A stretch of 64,000 nucleotides of DNA from assembly GCF_029167365.1 (NCBI RefSeq), contig NZ_JARFNM010000001.1, forward strand, positions 1,046,001 through 1,110,000, in the 5' to 3' direction. Shown here piece after piece: positions 26,123 through 33,994 of the stretch. The first letter of the stretch is position 1. Each line of letters starts with the position of its first letter. The stretch is from Amygdalobacter nucleatus (GTDB taxonomy: Bacteria > Bacillota > Clostridia > Saccharofermentanales > Fastidiosipilaceae). The notes beneath the pieces were generated by a model. That model was not told the origin of the DNA, searched no databases, and saw only the letters and a program-made list of their open reading frames with translations. A program made the translations under genes and the position numbers.

Positions 26123-27235
26123 CTAAGGTACAATCGTCTCTACTTCATTCAGCTTATACAAAGCATAAGCATAAATTTCGATGCACTTTTTAAGATCAGC
26201 TAGATCAAACCATTCGTTTGGCAAATGCGCAATTCCGTTTTGACCTGGGAAGGATGGACCAAATGGAATGACAGTTTCGCACTTATGTGCATAAGTCATA
26301 CCAGTTGTTGTCGTCATCTTTGTCTTTGTCTGCATCACTTCATCATAAGCTGCTTGTAAAACAATGGCATTTGTTGAAAGTGGATTCTTTAAGGCCCATT
26401 TATCGAAGTGGACAAGTTTGACATTAAGTTTTTTAGCCGTCTGCTTTAACTGCTCAATTAAAGCGTCAATATCACAAACTGGAGTTGATAGACTGAATCT
26501 TGCGCCAATGCCCTCAGCTGTATTAACTAAGCGTACCCCACGCACGACCATCTGACCAAAGTGTTCATCTTTGCAACTTACGCCCAAGCTCTTACCTGTA
26601 CCATCAAGATTTAAGAGATACTTGTTGTAAAATTCTGTAAACACATCAGCTGGACCTGTAATTTCAACAATTGCACGCCCACGTTCACCATAGATAGCTG
26701 GGAACTTATTGTCTGGCACAAAGCCCATAACAGGTGCTTTGACATGCTCTAGGTAATACTCAATATCCGACATACCACTTTCTTCATCTGCACCAAAGAT
26801 GATTCTAATTGGTCGCTTAGGCACAACGCCTAAATTCTTAAGAATCAGCAAAGCATAAAAAGCTGCCATAGATGGACCTTTGCTGTCCAACGCACCACGG
26901 CCGTACATACGATTATCAACAATCTGAGCCGCGTATGGTGGATACTGCCAGCCTACGCCCTCTTCAACTACATCAAGATGGCAGAACATTCCCACATAAT
27001 CTTCGCCAACGCCATACTGACCATACACCATATGATAATCAGCATTACCGGTACTTAATCCCTCGCGTTCACATAATTCAAGGGCCTTATCCAAAACCTG
27101 CTTACAAGCTGGACCATAAGGTGCATTAGGCTCAGCTTTCGCTTTTTTACTTGGAATTTGAATCAAGCTCTTATAGTCAGCAATTAATTGGGGATATAAG
27201 CGCTCTAATTCAGCTCTAATCTCATCAATCATCAT
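26123..27235 (-). CDS. M20 family dipeptidase-like metallopeptidase
   Basis: 370 residues, shorter than the usual 440-470 of PepV/Sapep dipeptidases. Metal ligands are in place: His and Asp in CHLDVV, Asp in GRGALDSKGP, Glu pair in GADEESG, Asp in FVPDNKFP and a C-terminal His in GIAHLPNEW. Such enzymes split dipeptides in the cytoplasm. The lid domain looks reduced. The ATG overlaps the stop of the preceding M42 gene by four bases, so translation is coupled. Together with the M42 enzyme it would complete breakdown of small peptides. Confidence 0.88.
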   Translation of the reverse strand: MMIDEIRAELERLYPQLIADYKSLIQIPSKKAKAEPNAPYGPACKQVLDKALELCEREGLSTGNADYHMVYGQYGVGEDYVGMFCHLDVVEEGVGWQYPPYAAQIVDNRMYGRGALDSKGPSMAAFYALLILKNLGVVPKRPIRIIFGADEESGMSDIEYYLEHVKAPVMGFVPDNKFPAIYGERGRAIVEITGPADVFTEFYNKYLLNLDGTGKSLGVSCKDEHFGQMVVRGVRLVNTAEGIGARFSLSTPVCDIDALIEQLKQTAKKLNVKLVHFDKWALKNPLSTNAIVLQAAYDEVMQTKTKMTTTTGMTYAHKCETVIPFGPSFPGQNGIAHLPNEWFDLADLKKCIEIYAYALYKLNEVETIVP

Positions 27236-28275
27236 AACTTCAAAATCTCCTCTAATGTATTTGCTTTAAATTCTTTAATAATCCACGAGCATAACTCAAT
27301 ACAAGCTGCTAAATCATCGGTATTGACAACACTATGATTGCAATGCATATAGCGAGCTGGAATACCTAAAGACATATTGACGATACCACCCAAACTCTTA
27401 TGAATATTACCTGAATCTGTACCGCCTCGATTGAAAACTGAATATTGATATTTGATATTATGCTTTTTACATAAGCCCTCTACCCATTTCAATAAGCTAC
27501 GATTGGGCAAAGTATTAGAATCAATGCAACAGAGAATAACACCGCCACCCAAAGTGACGCCATTATCATCAAACAGCGTATCACCAGCTAAAGTTGCGTC
27601 TAAAGCAAAGGCTAGGTCTGGTCTAACCATATCAGTAACTGTTCTCGCGCCTCTTAGACCTGGCTCTTCTTGCGAAGAAAAAGCCCAATACAAATTGTTT
27701 TCATGTGGCAATTTTTGCCCTAAAACTTCTAAGCCAACATAGCAACCGCTTCGATCATCAAAGGCCTTATTCAAAACATATTTCGGATTAGCAAGCGGCA
27801 TATAATCAGCCTTTGGGCAGCACATATCACCTATTTTGATACCTAATTTCGTGACATCATCAGCATCTATACCTAAATCAAGATAAATACAGTCAGGTTT
27901 AACTGTGTACTTTTTGTCAGCTTCGGGCATAGCATGTGATGATGGACTTGAAATTACACCTGTTAAAACACGCCCATCACTTGTCTCCAAGGTACATAAA
28001 TCACCAACAACTAGATGTGGCCAAATACTCCCAAATGGATGCAAGCGTAAGAAACGGCCACAAATTTCTTCCACAATGAAGCCTACTTCGTCTTGATGCG
28101 TGCAAAACATCAACTTAGGTAAGTTAGCATCTTCTTGTTCTGGCCATGCAATCACGCAATGTAAACCATCTATTTTATAATTCGTTAATTTTTGTTTAAG
28201 GTACTCAACCATATGCCTTTCCCTGCTAGAAATGGCACGCACACTTGATACTTCCTCTAACATTTTGAGATTCAT
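27232..28275 (-). CDS. M42 family aminopeptidase (metal site intact)
   Basis: 347 residues, typical of M42 glutamyl-aminopeptidase/TET enzymes. These form large hollow dodecamers and trim peptides from the N-terminus. The bimetal site is complete: His60 in CTHQDEVG, Asp in KAFDDRSG (about 173), the Glu pair in SQEEPG (203-204), Asp in FALDA (226) and a late His in CNHSVVNTDD. Its ATG overlaps the stop of a diverged paralogue by four bases. A GGAGG lies upstream. Pairing with a paralogue lacking these ligands suggests a mixed complex. Confidence 0.92.
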   Translation of the reverse strand: MNLKMLEEVSSVRAISSRERHMVEYLKQKLTNYKIDGLHCVIAWPEQEDANLPKLMFCTHQDEVGFIVEEICGRFLRLHPFGSIWPHLVVGDLCTLETSDGRVLTGVISSPSSHAMPEADKKYTVKPDCIYLDLGIDADDVTKLGIKIGDMCCPKADYMPLANPKYVLNKAFDDRSGCYVGLEVLGQKLPHENNLYWAFSSQEEPGLRGARTVTDMVRPDLAFALDATLAGDTLFDDNGVTLGGGVILCCIDSNTLPNRSLLKWVEGLCKKHNIKYQYSVFNRGGTDSGNIHKSLGGIVNMSLGIPARYMHCNHSVVNTDDLAACIELCSWIIKEFKANTLEEILKL

Positions 28276-29282
28276 ACGTTAAATGGCCTCCCTACTTTGT
28301 GAAGCTCAAGCTCCAATAAGAAATGCTTGAGGAAATTCACCAAGGCTTTAATATCGCGTTTATCTGCCACGACATTCGCTGTGCCCAAATTGCGCATAAC
28401 GATACCCAAAGCTAAAGTTGGTGTACCACTCAAAGTCTTGTGAATAAATGAACCATCGTTAGCTAGCAAGCCTAAATAAGGTTGGACAGCATATTTAGAG
28501 GTAACATAATCCAACAACTGATGATCTGGCAACATCTGGCGATCATAACAAGACACAACTACACCTGAACCTAAGTCAAGACCTGATTTGGAGCCATGGG
28601 CCTCAAAGGCTGTTAAAGCAATAGCTAAGTTAGGTCTTGTCACATAAGTAGCTGTCTGAGTACCTCTGAAGCCAACTGTCGATTGAGCTACAGCACCGAT
28701 AGATAACTGATAGTCCAAAGTTGTAGCTTGTAATTCCCTTAGTAATTCAAGTTCGACAGCTTGTAAGACTTTTTGATTTAACGAACGACCAACAAATGTA
28801 TGATCTGTTTCAACTAATTCACTTGCGAAGCTAACTAAATCACCTGGCAAAATCTTTTTCGAATCACTTGGATCGCATAACTCGATAAACAGATCGCTCT
28901 CTTTAACTGAAGCTGGCACATGCTCTAAAAGCTTACAATCAGTTGAAATAACAGCTGGATACAAGCTACCATCTCTAGCTAAAATTTGAACTCGCTGGCC
29001 TAATAAAACAGCCGGCGACTGCGCTTCTAAACAGACAAAGCTGAGTCTGCCGTTTGGAAAGACACGCTCAACCATCAACCCAATTTCATCCATTGGGCAA
29101 GCAACAAGTACTTTCTCCAGTTCTTTGTCAGCCTTGTTAGTTTCTGCAAAAACAGAATACAAGCCGTCCTTGTTAATTTGATAGCCAAGCTCTGAATATT
29201 TTTCAGAAAGATATTGCTGCAATTGTTTTTCTGCACTTGAGACAGAATTAATCGCATAAATCGTTGCTAATTCATCAAGCAT
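28272..29282 (-). CDS. M42 peptidase-like protein lacking metal ligands (putative pseudoenzyme)
   Basis: 336 residues aligning end to end with the next gene. The fold signatures remain, but the catalytic residues do not. THQDEVG is CPMDEIG (62-68), so the first His is lost. AFDDRSG is replaced by RSLNQKV. SQEEPGLRG is AQSTVGFRG, removing both Glu. ALDA is ALTA. The final His motif CNHSVV is GTANVV. It cannot bind the usual two metals. The frame is intact and of full length, so it is probably a maintained structural or regulatory partner rather than decay. An AGAGG site precedes the ATG. Function is inferred. Confidence 0.85.
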   Translation of the reverse strand: MLDELATIYAINSVSSAEKQLQQYLSEKYSELGYQINKDGLYSVFAETNKADKELEKVLVACPMDEIGLMVERVFPNGRLSFVCLEAQSPAVLLGQRVQILARDGSLYPAVISTDCKLLEHVPASVKESDLFIELCDPSDSKKILPGDLVSFASELVETDHTFVGRSLNQKVLQAVELELLRELQATTLDYQLSIGAVAQSTVGFRGTQTATYVTRPNLAIALTAFEAHGSKSGLDLGSGVVVSCYDRQMLPDHQLLDYVTSKYAVQPYLGLLANDGSFIHKTLSGTPTLALGIVMRNLGTANVVADKRDIKALVNFLKHFLLELELHKVGRPFNV

Positions 29283-29304
29283 TTCACTTACCTCTTATTC
29301 TCTT

Positions 29305-29337
29305 TATAAAACAAAAACTGCCTATAAGCAGTTTTCG
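29305..29337 (-). terminator. internal terminator between the GrdB-like gene and the M42 pair
   Basis: Minus strand AAAACTGC, loop, GCAGTTTT, then TGTTTT. The next gene starts only about 25 nt downstream with no room for a full promoter, so this is probably a partial terminator that lowers expression of the peptidase genes. Confidence 0.7.
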
Positions 29338-29342
29338 TTTTG

Positions 29343-29867
29343 CTAATAGCAGATGTCTTGTTCAAGCTGAGCTAGCTTGTCGGGGTGATTAAGTTTGTAA
29401 TCAAGCCAGGTAGTTAGATTATCAAAGCTATCACTCAAACCAACGCCGCCCTTCTTTGGCATCTTAATAATCGCTATCTTGTCTTTGAACTCAGTGATCA
29501 AATCATCATTCTCAGCTGCCATCATCGTCACAACTGGAATTTCACTATTAGTCTGCACAGATTCAGTAACTAAAGCTGACATCTTAGCATAATCGGCAAA
29601 ATTGAAGCAGGGACCACAGACAACCACATCAGGGTTGATTTTCTTAACCATAGCTGTCAACTTTTGCACAACTTCTGTTTCGTGCTCGACAAAATATTGG
29701 TTACCACAATACAAAGTAGCTAGAACTTGAGCACCAACTTTTTGAAGATGAGGTTCTAGCATCAGGGCGGAGCCAACTCCGCCCTTAGCTAAGGTCAAGC
29801 CGACATTAGGGTTACCTTTACCCCCTGCACCAGCCAAACCTTGATCAAAAATTAATACAACACGCAT
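29343..29867 (-). CDS. GrdB-like protein (N-terminal part of glycine/betaine reductase component B family)
   Basis: 174 residues. It resembles the first part of GrdB, the selenoprotein of glycine, sarcosine and betaine reductases. Visible family features are ATLYCGNQYFVEHE, VVCGPCFNFADYA (GrdB: GPAFNAGRYG) and IPVVTMMAAEN (GrdB: IPxVTGMxxEN). Full GrdB is about 436 residues with a selenocysteine later on. Here the frame ends at TAG, not TGA, and a hairpin follows, so there is no selenocysteine. Short stand-alone relatives exist; their role is unknown. The ATG at 29867 has GAAAGG six nt before it. It sits directly after the PTS IIC gene. Confidence 0.7.
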   Translation of the reverse strand: MRVVLIFDQGLAGAGGKGNPNVGLTLAKGGVGSALMLEPHLQKVGAQVLATLYCGNQYFVEHETEVVQKLTAMVKKINPDVVVCGPCFNFADYAKMSALVTESVQTNSEIPVVTMMAAENDDLITEFKDKIAIIKMPKKGGVGLSDSFDNLTTWLDYKLNHPDKLAQLEQDICY

Positions 29868-29896
29868 AATCAACCTTTCACTTAATCCAACTTAAG

Positions 29897-31240
29897 TCAT
29901 ACAGCTAGATCATCGAATGATAGATCATCTAACTCATCAGTCTTATTTGCATTAAGTTGTTCTTCCTCCAAATACTTCTTGTCAAGTAATTTCAAGAATG
30001 GGAAGTAAATAGCCATATCAACTACAAGGAGCACAGCTTGCAAAATAACAGCTGTAAATGTACCTGTTACGAGATAGCCTGAGAAGAAAATTGGTGTAGT
30101 CCATGGTAATTGCACACCAGAAGTGATTGGAATGAAGCCAACCAAAGTAGCAACCATTGAAATAACAGTATTAATAACTGGTGTAAAAATGAATGGTACT
30201 AACATCAATGGGTTCAACACAATTGGCAAGCCGAAGATGATTGGTTCGTTGATACCAAAAATAGCTGATGGTAAGGACAAACGACCGAGCATCTTAATGC
30301 GGTTAGATTTACCAATAAAGGCCATCATGATGACTAGACCTAAGGTTGAACCGCCACCACCAAAGTTACAGAAGAAGTCTGAGAAACCAGCGGTGAAGAT
30401 ATTCTTCATAGCTAAGCCAGCTTGAGCAGCTTCATAGTTTTCCAAAGTTAAAGCCTTATGAATAGGTCCAAAGATAGTATTTGTAACAGCTGGGCCGTTA
30501 ATACCGAAGAACCAGAACAAGGTTGACAAGAACTGATAGATAACTTCAAACAAATTATTCTTGCCTAAACCAACCAATGGAGCTTGCAATACTTGATAAA
30601 TAAAGGTATGAGCATAGGCATAAGATGTGAAATTGAAAATGATGCTGATAGCTAAGAAAATCACCATAACAATTGCAGCTGGAATCAAAGCGGCGAATGA
30701 ATCCATAACTGCCGGTGGCACACCATCAGGTAACTTAATGACTAACTTACGCTTGTAAGCCCAGGCAAAAATTCTAACAGACAGAATTGCGACCAACATT
30801 GACAAGAAAATGCCAGCTGTACCGAAATTGCTGAATGAGAAGCCACGGAAAGCCTTGCTAGTCTCATTCACAAAATTAGGATGAGCCTGTGGTGTAATGA
30901 TCAAGAATGAAACCAAAGCAACCAAGGCAGCTGCAATCTTATTTGTCAGTTTTAATTCGCTAGCATAGCAATAAGCGATAGACAAAACAGCCATCAAAGA
31001 AACACAGTCAAAGGCAACTGTTGTTACACGGCCAAGGAAGGATGACCAATCAGCACCAAAGATGCCAGCCATGAATTCTTCATAGCCATTGATTGGGAAA
31101 TTGGAAATCAACAAGAAAATTGAGCCGACGATCACAACTGGCACAGAAACCATGAAACCATCACGAATGGCGCTCAAGACCTTGTTTTTGGACAATGAGT
31201 TAGCTATAGGACCTAATATACGGTCAAGTTCTTTTAACAT
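29897..31240 (-). CDS. PTS IIC permease, lactose/cellobiose family
   Basis: 447 residues with about ten hydrophobic segments. Signatures of the Lac-family IIC are FGINGPAVTNTIFGP, FGGGGSTLGLV and AIFGINEPIIFGLPIVLN, including the NEP substrate-site motif. The C-terminal tail is acidic. Its ATG overlaps the end of the IIB gene by seven bases. With IIA and IIB upstream in the same operon it forms a complete PTS importer that phosphorylates its sugar during uptake. The substrate may be a glucosamine- or glucose-based disaccharide or conjugate, but sequence cannot tell. Confidence 0.92.
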   Translation of the reverse strand: MLKELDRILGPIANSLSKNKVLSAIRDGFMVSVPVVIVGSIFLLISNFPINGYEEFMAGIFGADWSSFLGRVTTVAFDCVSLMAVLSIAYCYASELKLTNKIAAALVALVSFLIITPQAHPNFVNETSKAFRGFSFSNFGTAGIFLSMLVAILSVRIFAWAYKRKLVIKLPDGVPPAVMDSFAALIPAAIVMVIFLAISIIFNFTSYAYAHTFIYQVLQAPLVGLGKNNLFEVIYQFLSTLFWFFGINGPAVTNTIFGPIHKALTLENYEAAQAGLAMKNIFTAGFSDFFCNFGGGGSTLGLVIMMAFIGKSNRIKMLGRLSLPSAIFGINEPIIFGLPIVLNPLMLVPFIFTPVINTVISMVATLVGFIPITSGVQLPWTTPIFFSGYLVTGTFTAVILQAVLLVVDMAIYFPFLKLLDKKYLEEEQLNANKTDELDDLSFDDLAV

Positions 31241-31563
31241 TTTGCTGTTCCTTTCTTAATTGCCAATAAAGCACGCTTCAAGACGCGCTCACCGTTCATC
31301 TGACCATAATCGTCAGGATCGATAACGAAAATTGGCATACCATAACAACCATATTTCTCTTGCACTTTTTCATAAATGTGCTTAACTTGAGGTCCTAATA
31401 ACACAGCATCTGGTTTGTACTGTGTGATAATCTCCTCAAGCTGAGTTTGTGAAAATGCTTTGACCTCCAAAGGCAATTTGTTAGCATCAGCTACCTTCTG
31501 CATTCTAGAAGCTAACAAGCTTGTCGACATGGCATTGTCACAAAACAAATAAATCCTTTTCAT
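31234..31563 (-). CDS. PTS IIB component, lactose/cellobiose family
   Basis: 109 residues. The phosphocysteine is Cys8 in LFCDNAMSTS. Other family parts are AVLLGPQVKHIYEK and the end DPDDYGQMNGERVLKRAL. Divergence from the other IIB in the window (VCSGGMSSS) suggests a different partner IIC rather than a recent duplication. Overlaps the IIC gene downstream. Confidence 0.92.
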   Translation of the reverse strand: MKRIYLFCDNAMSTSLLASRMQKVADANKLPLEVKAFSQTQLEEIITQYKPDAVLLGPQVKHIYEKVQEKYGCYGMPIFVIDPDDYGQMNGERVLKRALLAIKKGTAKC

Positions 31564-31582
31564 TTTTCTCCCCCTTCCTTGT

Positions 31583-32128
31583 TCAAAGCTGACAAACTTT
31601 AGTTTTGGCTAAATAGTCTTGCAATGAGCCACTGAATTCTTTACTTTTTAGAGCTAAATAAGCTGAAACGATCAAAGAAACGCCGCTTACTACAACTAAA
31701 AAATTAGCAACATATTGTGTATCATAATTGGCTAATAGCATCCGCCAATCAAAGATGAATAACGAAAATTGGCTACTTAAATAACCCAATAAAAAAAAAG
31801 TCACGAGATAGCGCTGAGCCAACGTAACTAAACTTGGCTTACATTCGTTATTTAATGTAACTATCTCTAACCTAAGCAACATCATCATCGGTGTTTGCGC
31901 TCTTTTGGATAGATGTGGAACTAAAACGAAATAAGCAAAGGCAACAAGCAGGCATAATAACATCTCTAAAAGTAGATATGTAGTTGTATATCTAACAACT
32001 TGGCCATTACTATCCCCCACACCTAAGCTAAAAGCTAAACCGCGCGAACCTAAGTTCAAAAAAATCGCCGATAAATACCAATCTAATCCGAAAGCTAAAA
32101 GACGCTTAAGCAATATTCCACCTTGCAT
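31583..32128 (-). CDS. RDD-like integral membrane protein
   Basis: 181 residues with four hydrophobic segments. The opening LLKRLLAFGLDWYLSAIF and the later FVLVPHLSKRAQTPMMMLLRLEI match the RDD family pattern, in which an Arg and Asp pair lies in the first helices. RDD proteins have no settled function; some affect ion or solute transport. It lies between IIA and IIB, inside the PTS operon, which is an unusual place. An AGGATC site precedes the ATG. It may assist the transporter or be an unrelated passenger. Confidence 0.6.
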   Translation of the reverse strand: MQGGILLKRLLAFGLDWYLSAIFLNLGSRGLAFSLGVGDSNGQVVRYTTTYLLLEMLLCLLVAFAYFVLVPHLSKRAQTPMMMLLRLEIVTLNNECKPSLVTLAQRYLVTFFLLGYLSSQFSLFIFDWRMLLANYDTQYVANFLVVVSGVSLIVSAYLALKSKEFSGSLQDYLAKTKVCQL

Positions 32129-32144
32129 AAGTTGATCCTACTAA

Positions 32145-32462
32145 CTACTTCTTAGCTAGCAATGTGCACATCGTAGCTAATGTTTCTTCACTGATTGTTT
32201 TGAAAATTTCAGCTGAATTCAACTGATCTTCTGCGTGCATCAACAGCAAAGAAAAAGGAATCTTCTCGCCATCAGCTTCCTTTACAAGAAGCTCACGATG
32301 TGCTTCATGCGCTTTCATAAAAGCAGGATTTGCTTCATTAATCAAGCTCTCAGCTTTGGCAAAATCAGCTTCACGCGCACAACGCATCGCCTCAATATAA
32401 TTAGATTTAGCTGTTCCAGCTTGAGCTATAATCTGGCAAAAAATCAATTCTAAATCGTCCAT
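32145..32462 (-). CDS. PTS IIA component, lactose/cellobiose family
   Basis: 105 residues, all-helical Lac-family IIA. The phosphorylated His is His76 in LLLMHAEDQL. It receives phosphate from HPr and passes it to IIB Cys8. It is the only IIA in the window, so it may serve both IIC-IIB pairs. GGGAGAG precedes the ATG. Second gene of the operon after the glycosylasparaginase. Confidence 0.94.
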   Translation of the reverse strand: MDDLELIFCQIIAQAGTAKSNYIEAMRCAREADFAKAESLINEANPAFMKAHEAHRELLVKEADGEKIPFSLLLMHAEDQLNSAEIFKTISEETLATMCTLLAKK

Positions 32463-32505
32463 AAATTAACTCTCCCAAAAATATTTTATTATTTTTTATT
32501 ATATT

Positions 32506-33477
32506 TTATAACATCTCCAAAGGTGCCGTACGCGTCCGAATATAATCTTCCAGCCACTCTTCACTGGCAACTTTATAAGTTGTATGACCCTCTTCCACCT
32601 TGCAGACATAAACAGTCGCTGCCTGTTTAGATGAAGCATAAACAAAGGAGAAATTGTTGATATTGGTTGCTACGCCATATTCTCCATGCTTATTCAATGC
32701 TACAACTGAAATATCGCCAGCTGTGCCATGATTAATTTCACGTAGACGCTTATCTAAGCGATTAACTACTAGCTCACAAGCTGCCTGTGGTGTTAAACCA
32801 GCTTCCATCTGTCGAACAATTTCATAAGACACAAGACCTTTCATAATGTCTTCGCCTAGACCTGTCGCCGTAGCAGCGCCAACTCTTGAATCAGCATAGA
32901 AGCCAGATCCAACTAAAGGGCTATCGCCAACACGCCCTGCTCGTTTCATGAACAAACCAGAGGTAGAAGTACCGACACAAATTTTGGCTTGTTTGTCCAA
33001 GCAAGCCATACCGACAGTATCATGCCCAATATATGGTTTTAAGACTGATGCCTGTTGCGCCAAATTCTCTTTCTTCAAACGGTTATAATAGTGAATCTTT
33101 GCACGCTGTGTCAGCATATTTTTGCGCTCAAACCCAAATTTATGAGCATAGGCTTCAGCTCCTGCGCCTACTAACACATTATTATATTTTTCAAAAGATA
33201 AACGTCGAGCAATGGCAATTGGATTTGCATAATCACGTAATGCTCCAACAGCTCCAACGGTTAAATCATTACCGTCCATGAAGCCTGAATCAAGCTCAAC
33301 TTCCATATTCTCATTAGGTAAACCGCCATACCCGACAGACTTAAAATAAGGATAATCCTCAGTCTCTTTGATTGCAGTTTCGATAGCTTCGCCAGCATCT
33401 TCACCTTCAGCAAGTTCGGCACATGCTTTAGTAATACCTTCTAAAGCCATTCTCCAAGTTCCAATTATCGCCCACAT
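32506..33477 (-). CDS. N4-(beta-N-acetylglucosaminyl)-L-asparaginase (glycosylasparaginase)
   Basis: 323 residues. This N-terminal nucleophile hydrolase cleaves the GlcNAc-Asn bond of N-glycan remnants. The self-cleavage site is HDTVGM with Thr154 as nucleophile. GTSTSG (169-174), GRVGDSP (181-187, Arg182 and Asp185 for substrate carboxylates) and an early Trp in GTW (6-8) match human AGA. VGAVGALRDYANPI is also typical. No signal peptide is seen, so it is cytoplasmic, unlike the lysosomal and periplasmic enzymes. It is the first gene of the PTS operon, with AAAAGGAG upstream. A role on an imported, perhaps phosphorylated, glycosyl-asparagine is inferred. Confidence 0.9.
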   Translation of the reverse strand: MWAIIGTWRMALEGITKACAELAEGEDAGEAIETAIKETEDYPYFKSVGYGGLPNENMEVELDSGFMDGNDLTVGAVGALRDYANPIAIARRLSFEKYNNVLVGAGAEAYAHKFGFERKNMLTQRAKIHYYNRLKKENLAQQASVLKPYIGHDTVGMACLDKQAKICVGTSTSGLFMKRAGRVGDSPLVGSGFYADSRVGAATATGLGEDIMKGLVSYEIVRQMEAGLTPQAACELVVNRLDKRLREINHGTAGDISVVALNKHGEYGVATNINNFSFVYASSKQAATVYVCKVEEGHTTYKVASEEWLEDYIRTRTAPLEML

Positions 33478-33503
33478 CTAACTTTCTCCTTTTCTCGCTC
33501 TAA

Positions 33504-33532
33504 ATTATACCGATTGGCTAATTATTTTGCAA
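33504..33532 (-). promoter_or_regulatory. promoter of the glycosylasparaginase-PTS operon
   Basis: Minus strand TTGCAA (33532-33527), 17 nt, TATAAT (33509-33504), about 27 nt before the ATG. Confidence 0.75.
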
Positions 33533-33535
33533 GTA

Positions 33536-33556
33536 TTTGCACATATTTTGTGCAAA
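33536..33556. promoter_or_regulatory. perfect palindromic operator candidate
   Basis: TTTGCACA, five-base spacer, TGTGCAAA. The eight-base arms are perfectly complementary. It lies four bases upstream of the -35, a position suited to an activator or a repressor. The half-site TTTGTGCAA recurs at the second PTS promoter. Confidence 0.6.
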
Positions 33557-33677
33557 TTTGAACGGGGATTTTGAGTATTTTTGGTTTTCTCAAATTAAAT
33601 CAAAATTCTTAGAATTTAGAAAGCTGACATGCGTGCTTAATGTCTAATGTACCTTATTATAAAGCATAATAAGGGTA

Positions 33678-33709
33678 TAAAAAAGAGCAGCTAATAAATT
33701 GCTGCTCCT
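33678..33709 (-). terminator. terminator of rpsF-ssb-rpsR
   Basis: Minus strand GAGCAGC, loop, GCTGCTC, then TTTTTT, 25 nt past the rpsR stop. Confidence 0.88.
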
Positions 33710-33733
33710 TATCATCTACTAAAGTAAATAACC

Positions 33734-33976
33734 TTACTCGCCAACGAATGGTAACAAGGCCATAAAACGTGCACGCTTAATAGCGACTGCCAATGGGCGC
33801 TGATGTTTAGCGCAATTACCACTGTTACGACGTGGCAAAATCTTGCCAGATTCAGTAATGAACTTCTTCAATGTAGTGACATCTTTGTAATCAATGACTT
33901 CTACATGATCAGCACAGAACTGACAAACTTTCCTACGTACACGATGTGGACGACGAAAACTACGATTTTCTGCCAT
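33734..33976 (-). CDS. rpsR: 30S ribosomal protein S18
   Basis: 80 residues, standard bS18. The N-terminal KVCQFC with a later CAKH suggests the zinc-binding (C+) form. [20 protein letters not shown] is the family core. AAGGAG precedes the ATG. Third gene of rpsF-ssb-rpsR; S18 binds S6 in the ribosome and the pair can feed back on the operon leader. Confidence 0.97.
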   Translation of the reverse strand: MAENRSFRRPHRVRRKVCQFCADHVEVIDYKDVTTLKKFITESGKILPRRNSGNCAKHQRPLAVAIKRARFMALLPFVGE

Positions 33977-33994
33977 ATTAAACTCCTTAACTAA

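Noticed and set aside
25110-28280. Shared ACGTATGAATCTCAAAA at the starts of the PTS IIC and M42 genes
   Set aside because: Short match over start codons of unrelated proteins; most simply a coincidence of similar N-terminal residues.
29300-29345. Possible selenocysteine read-through of the GrdB-like gene
   Set aside because: The stop codon is TAG, and a terminator hairpin follows directly.
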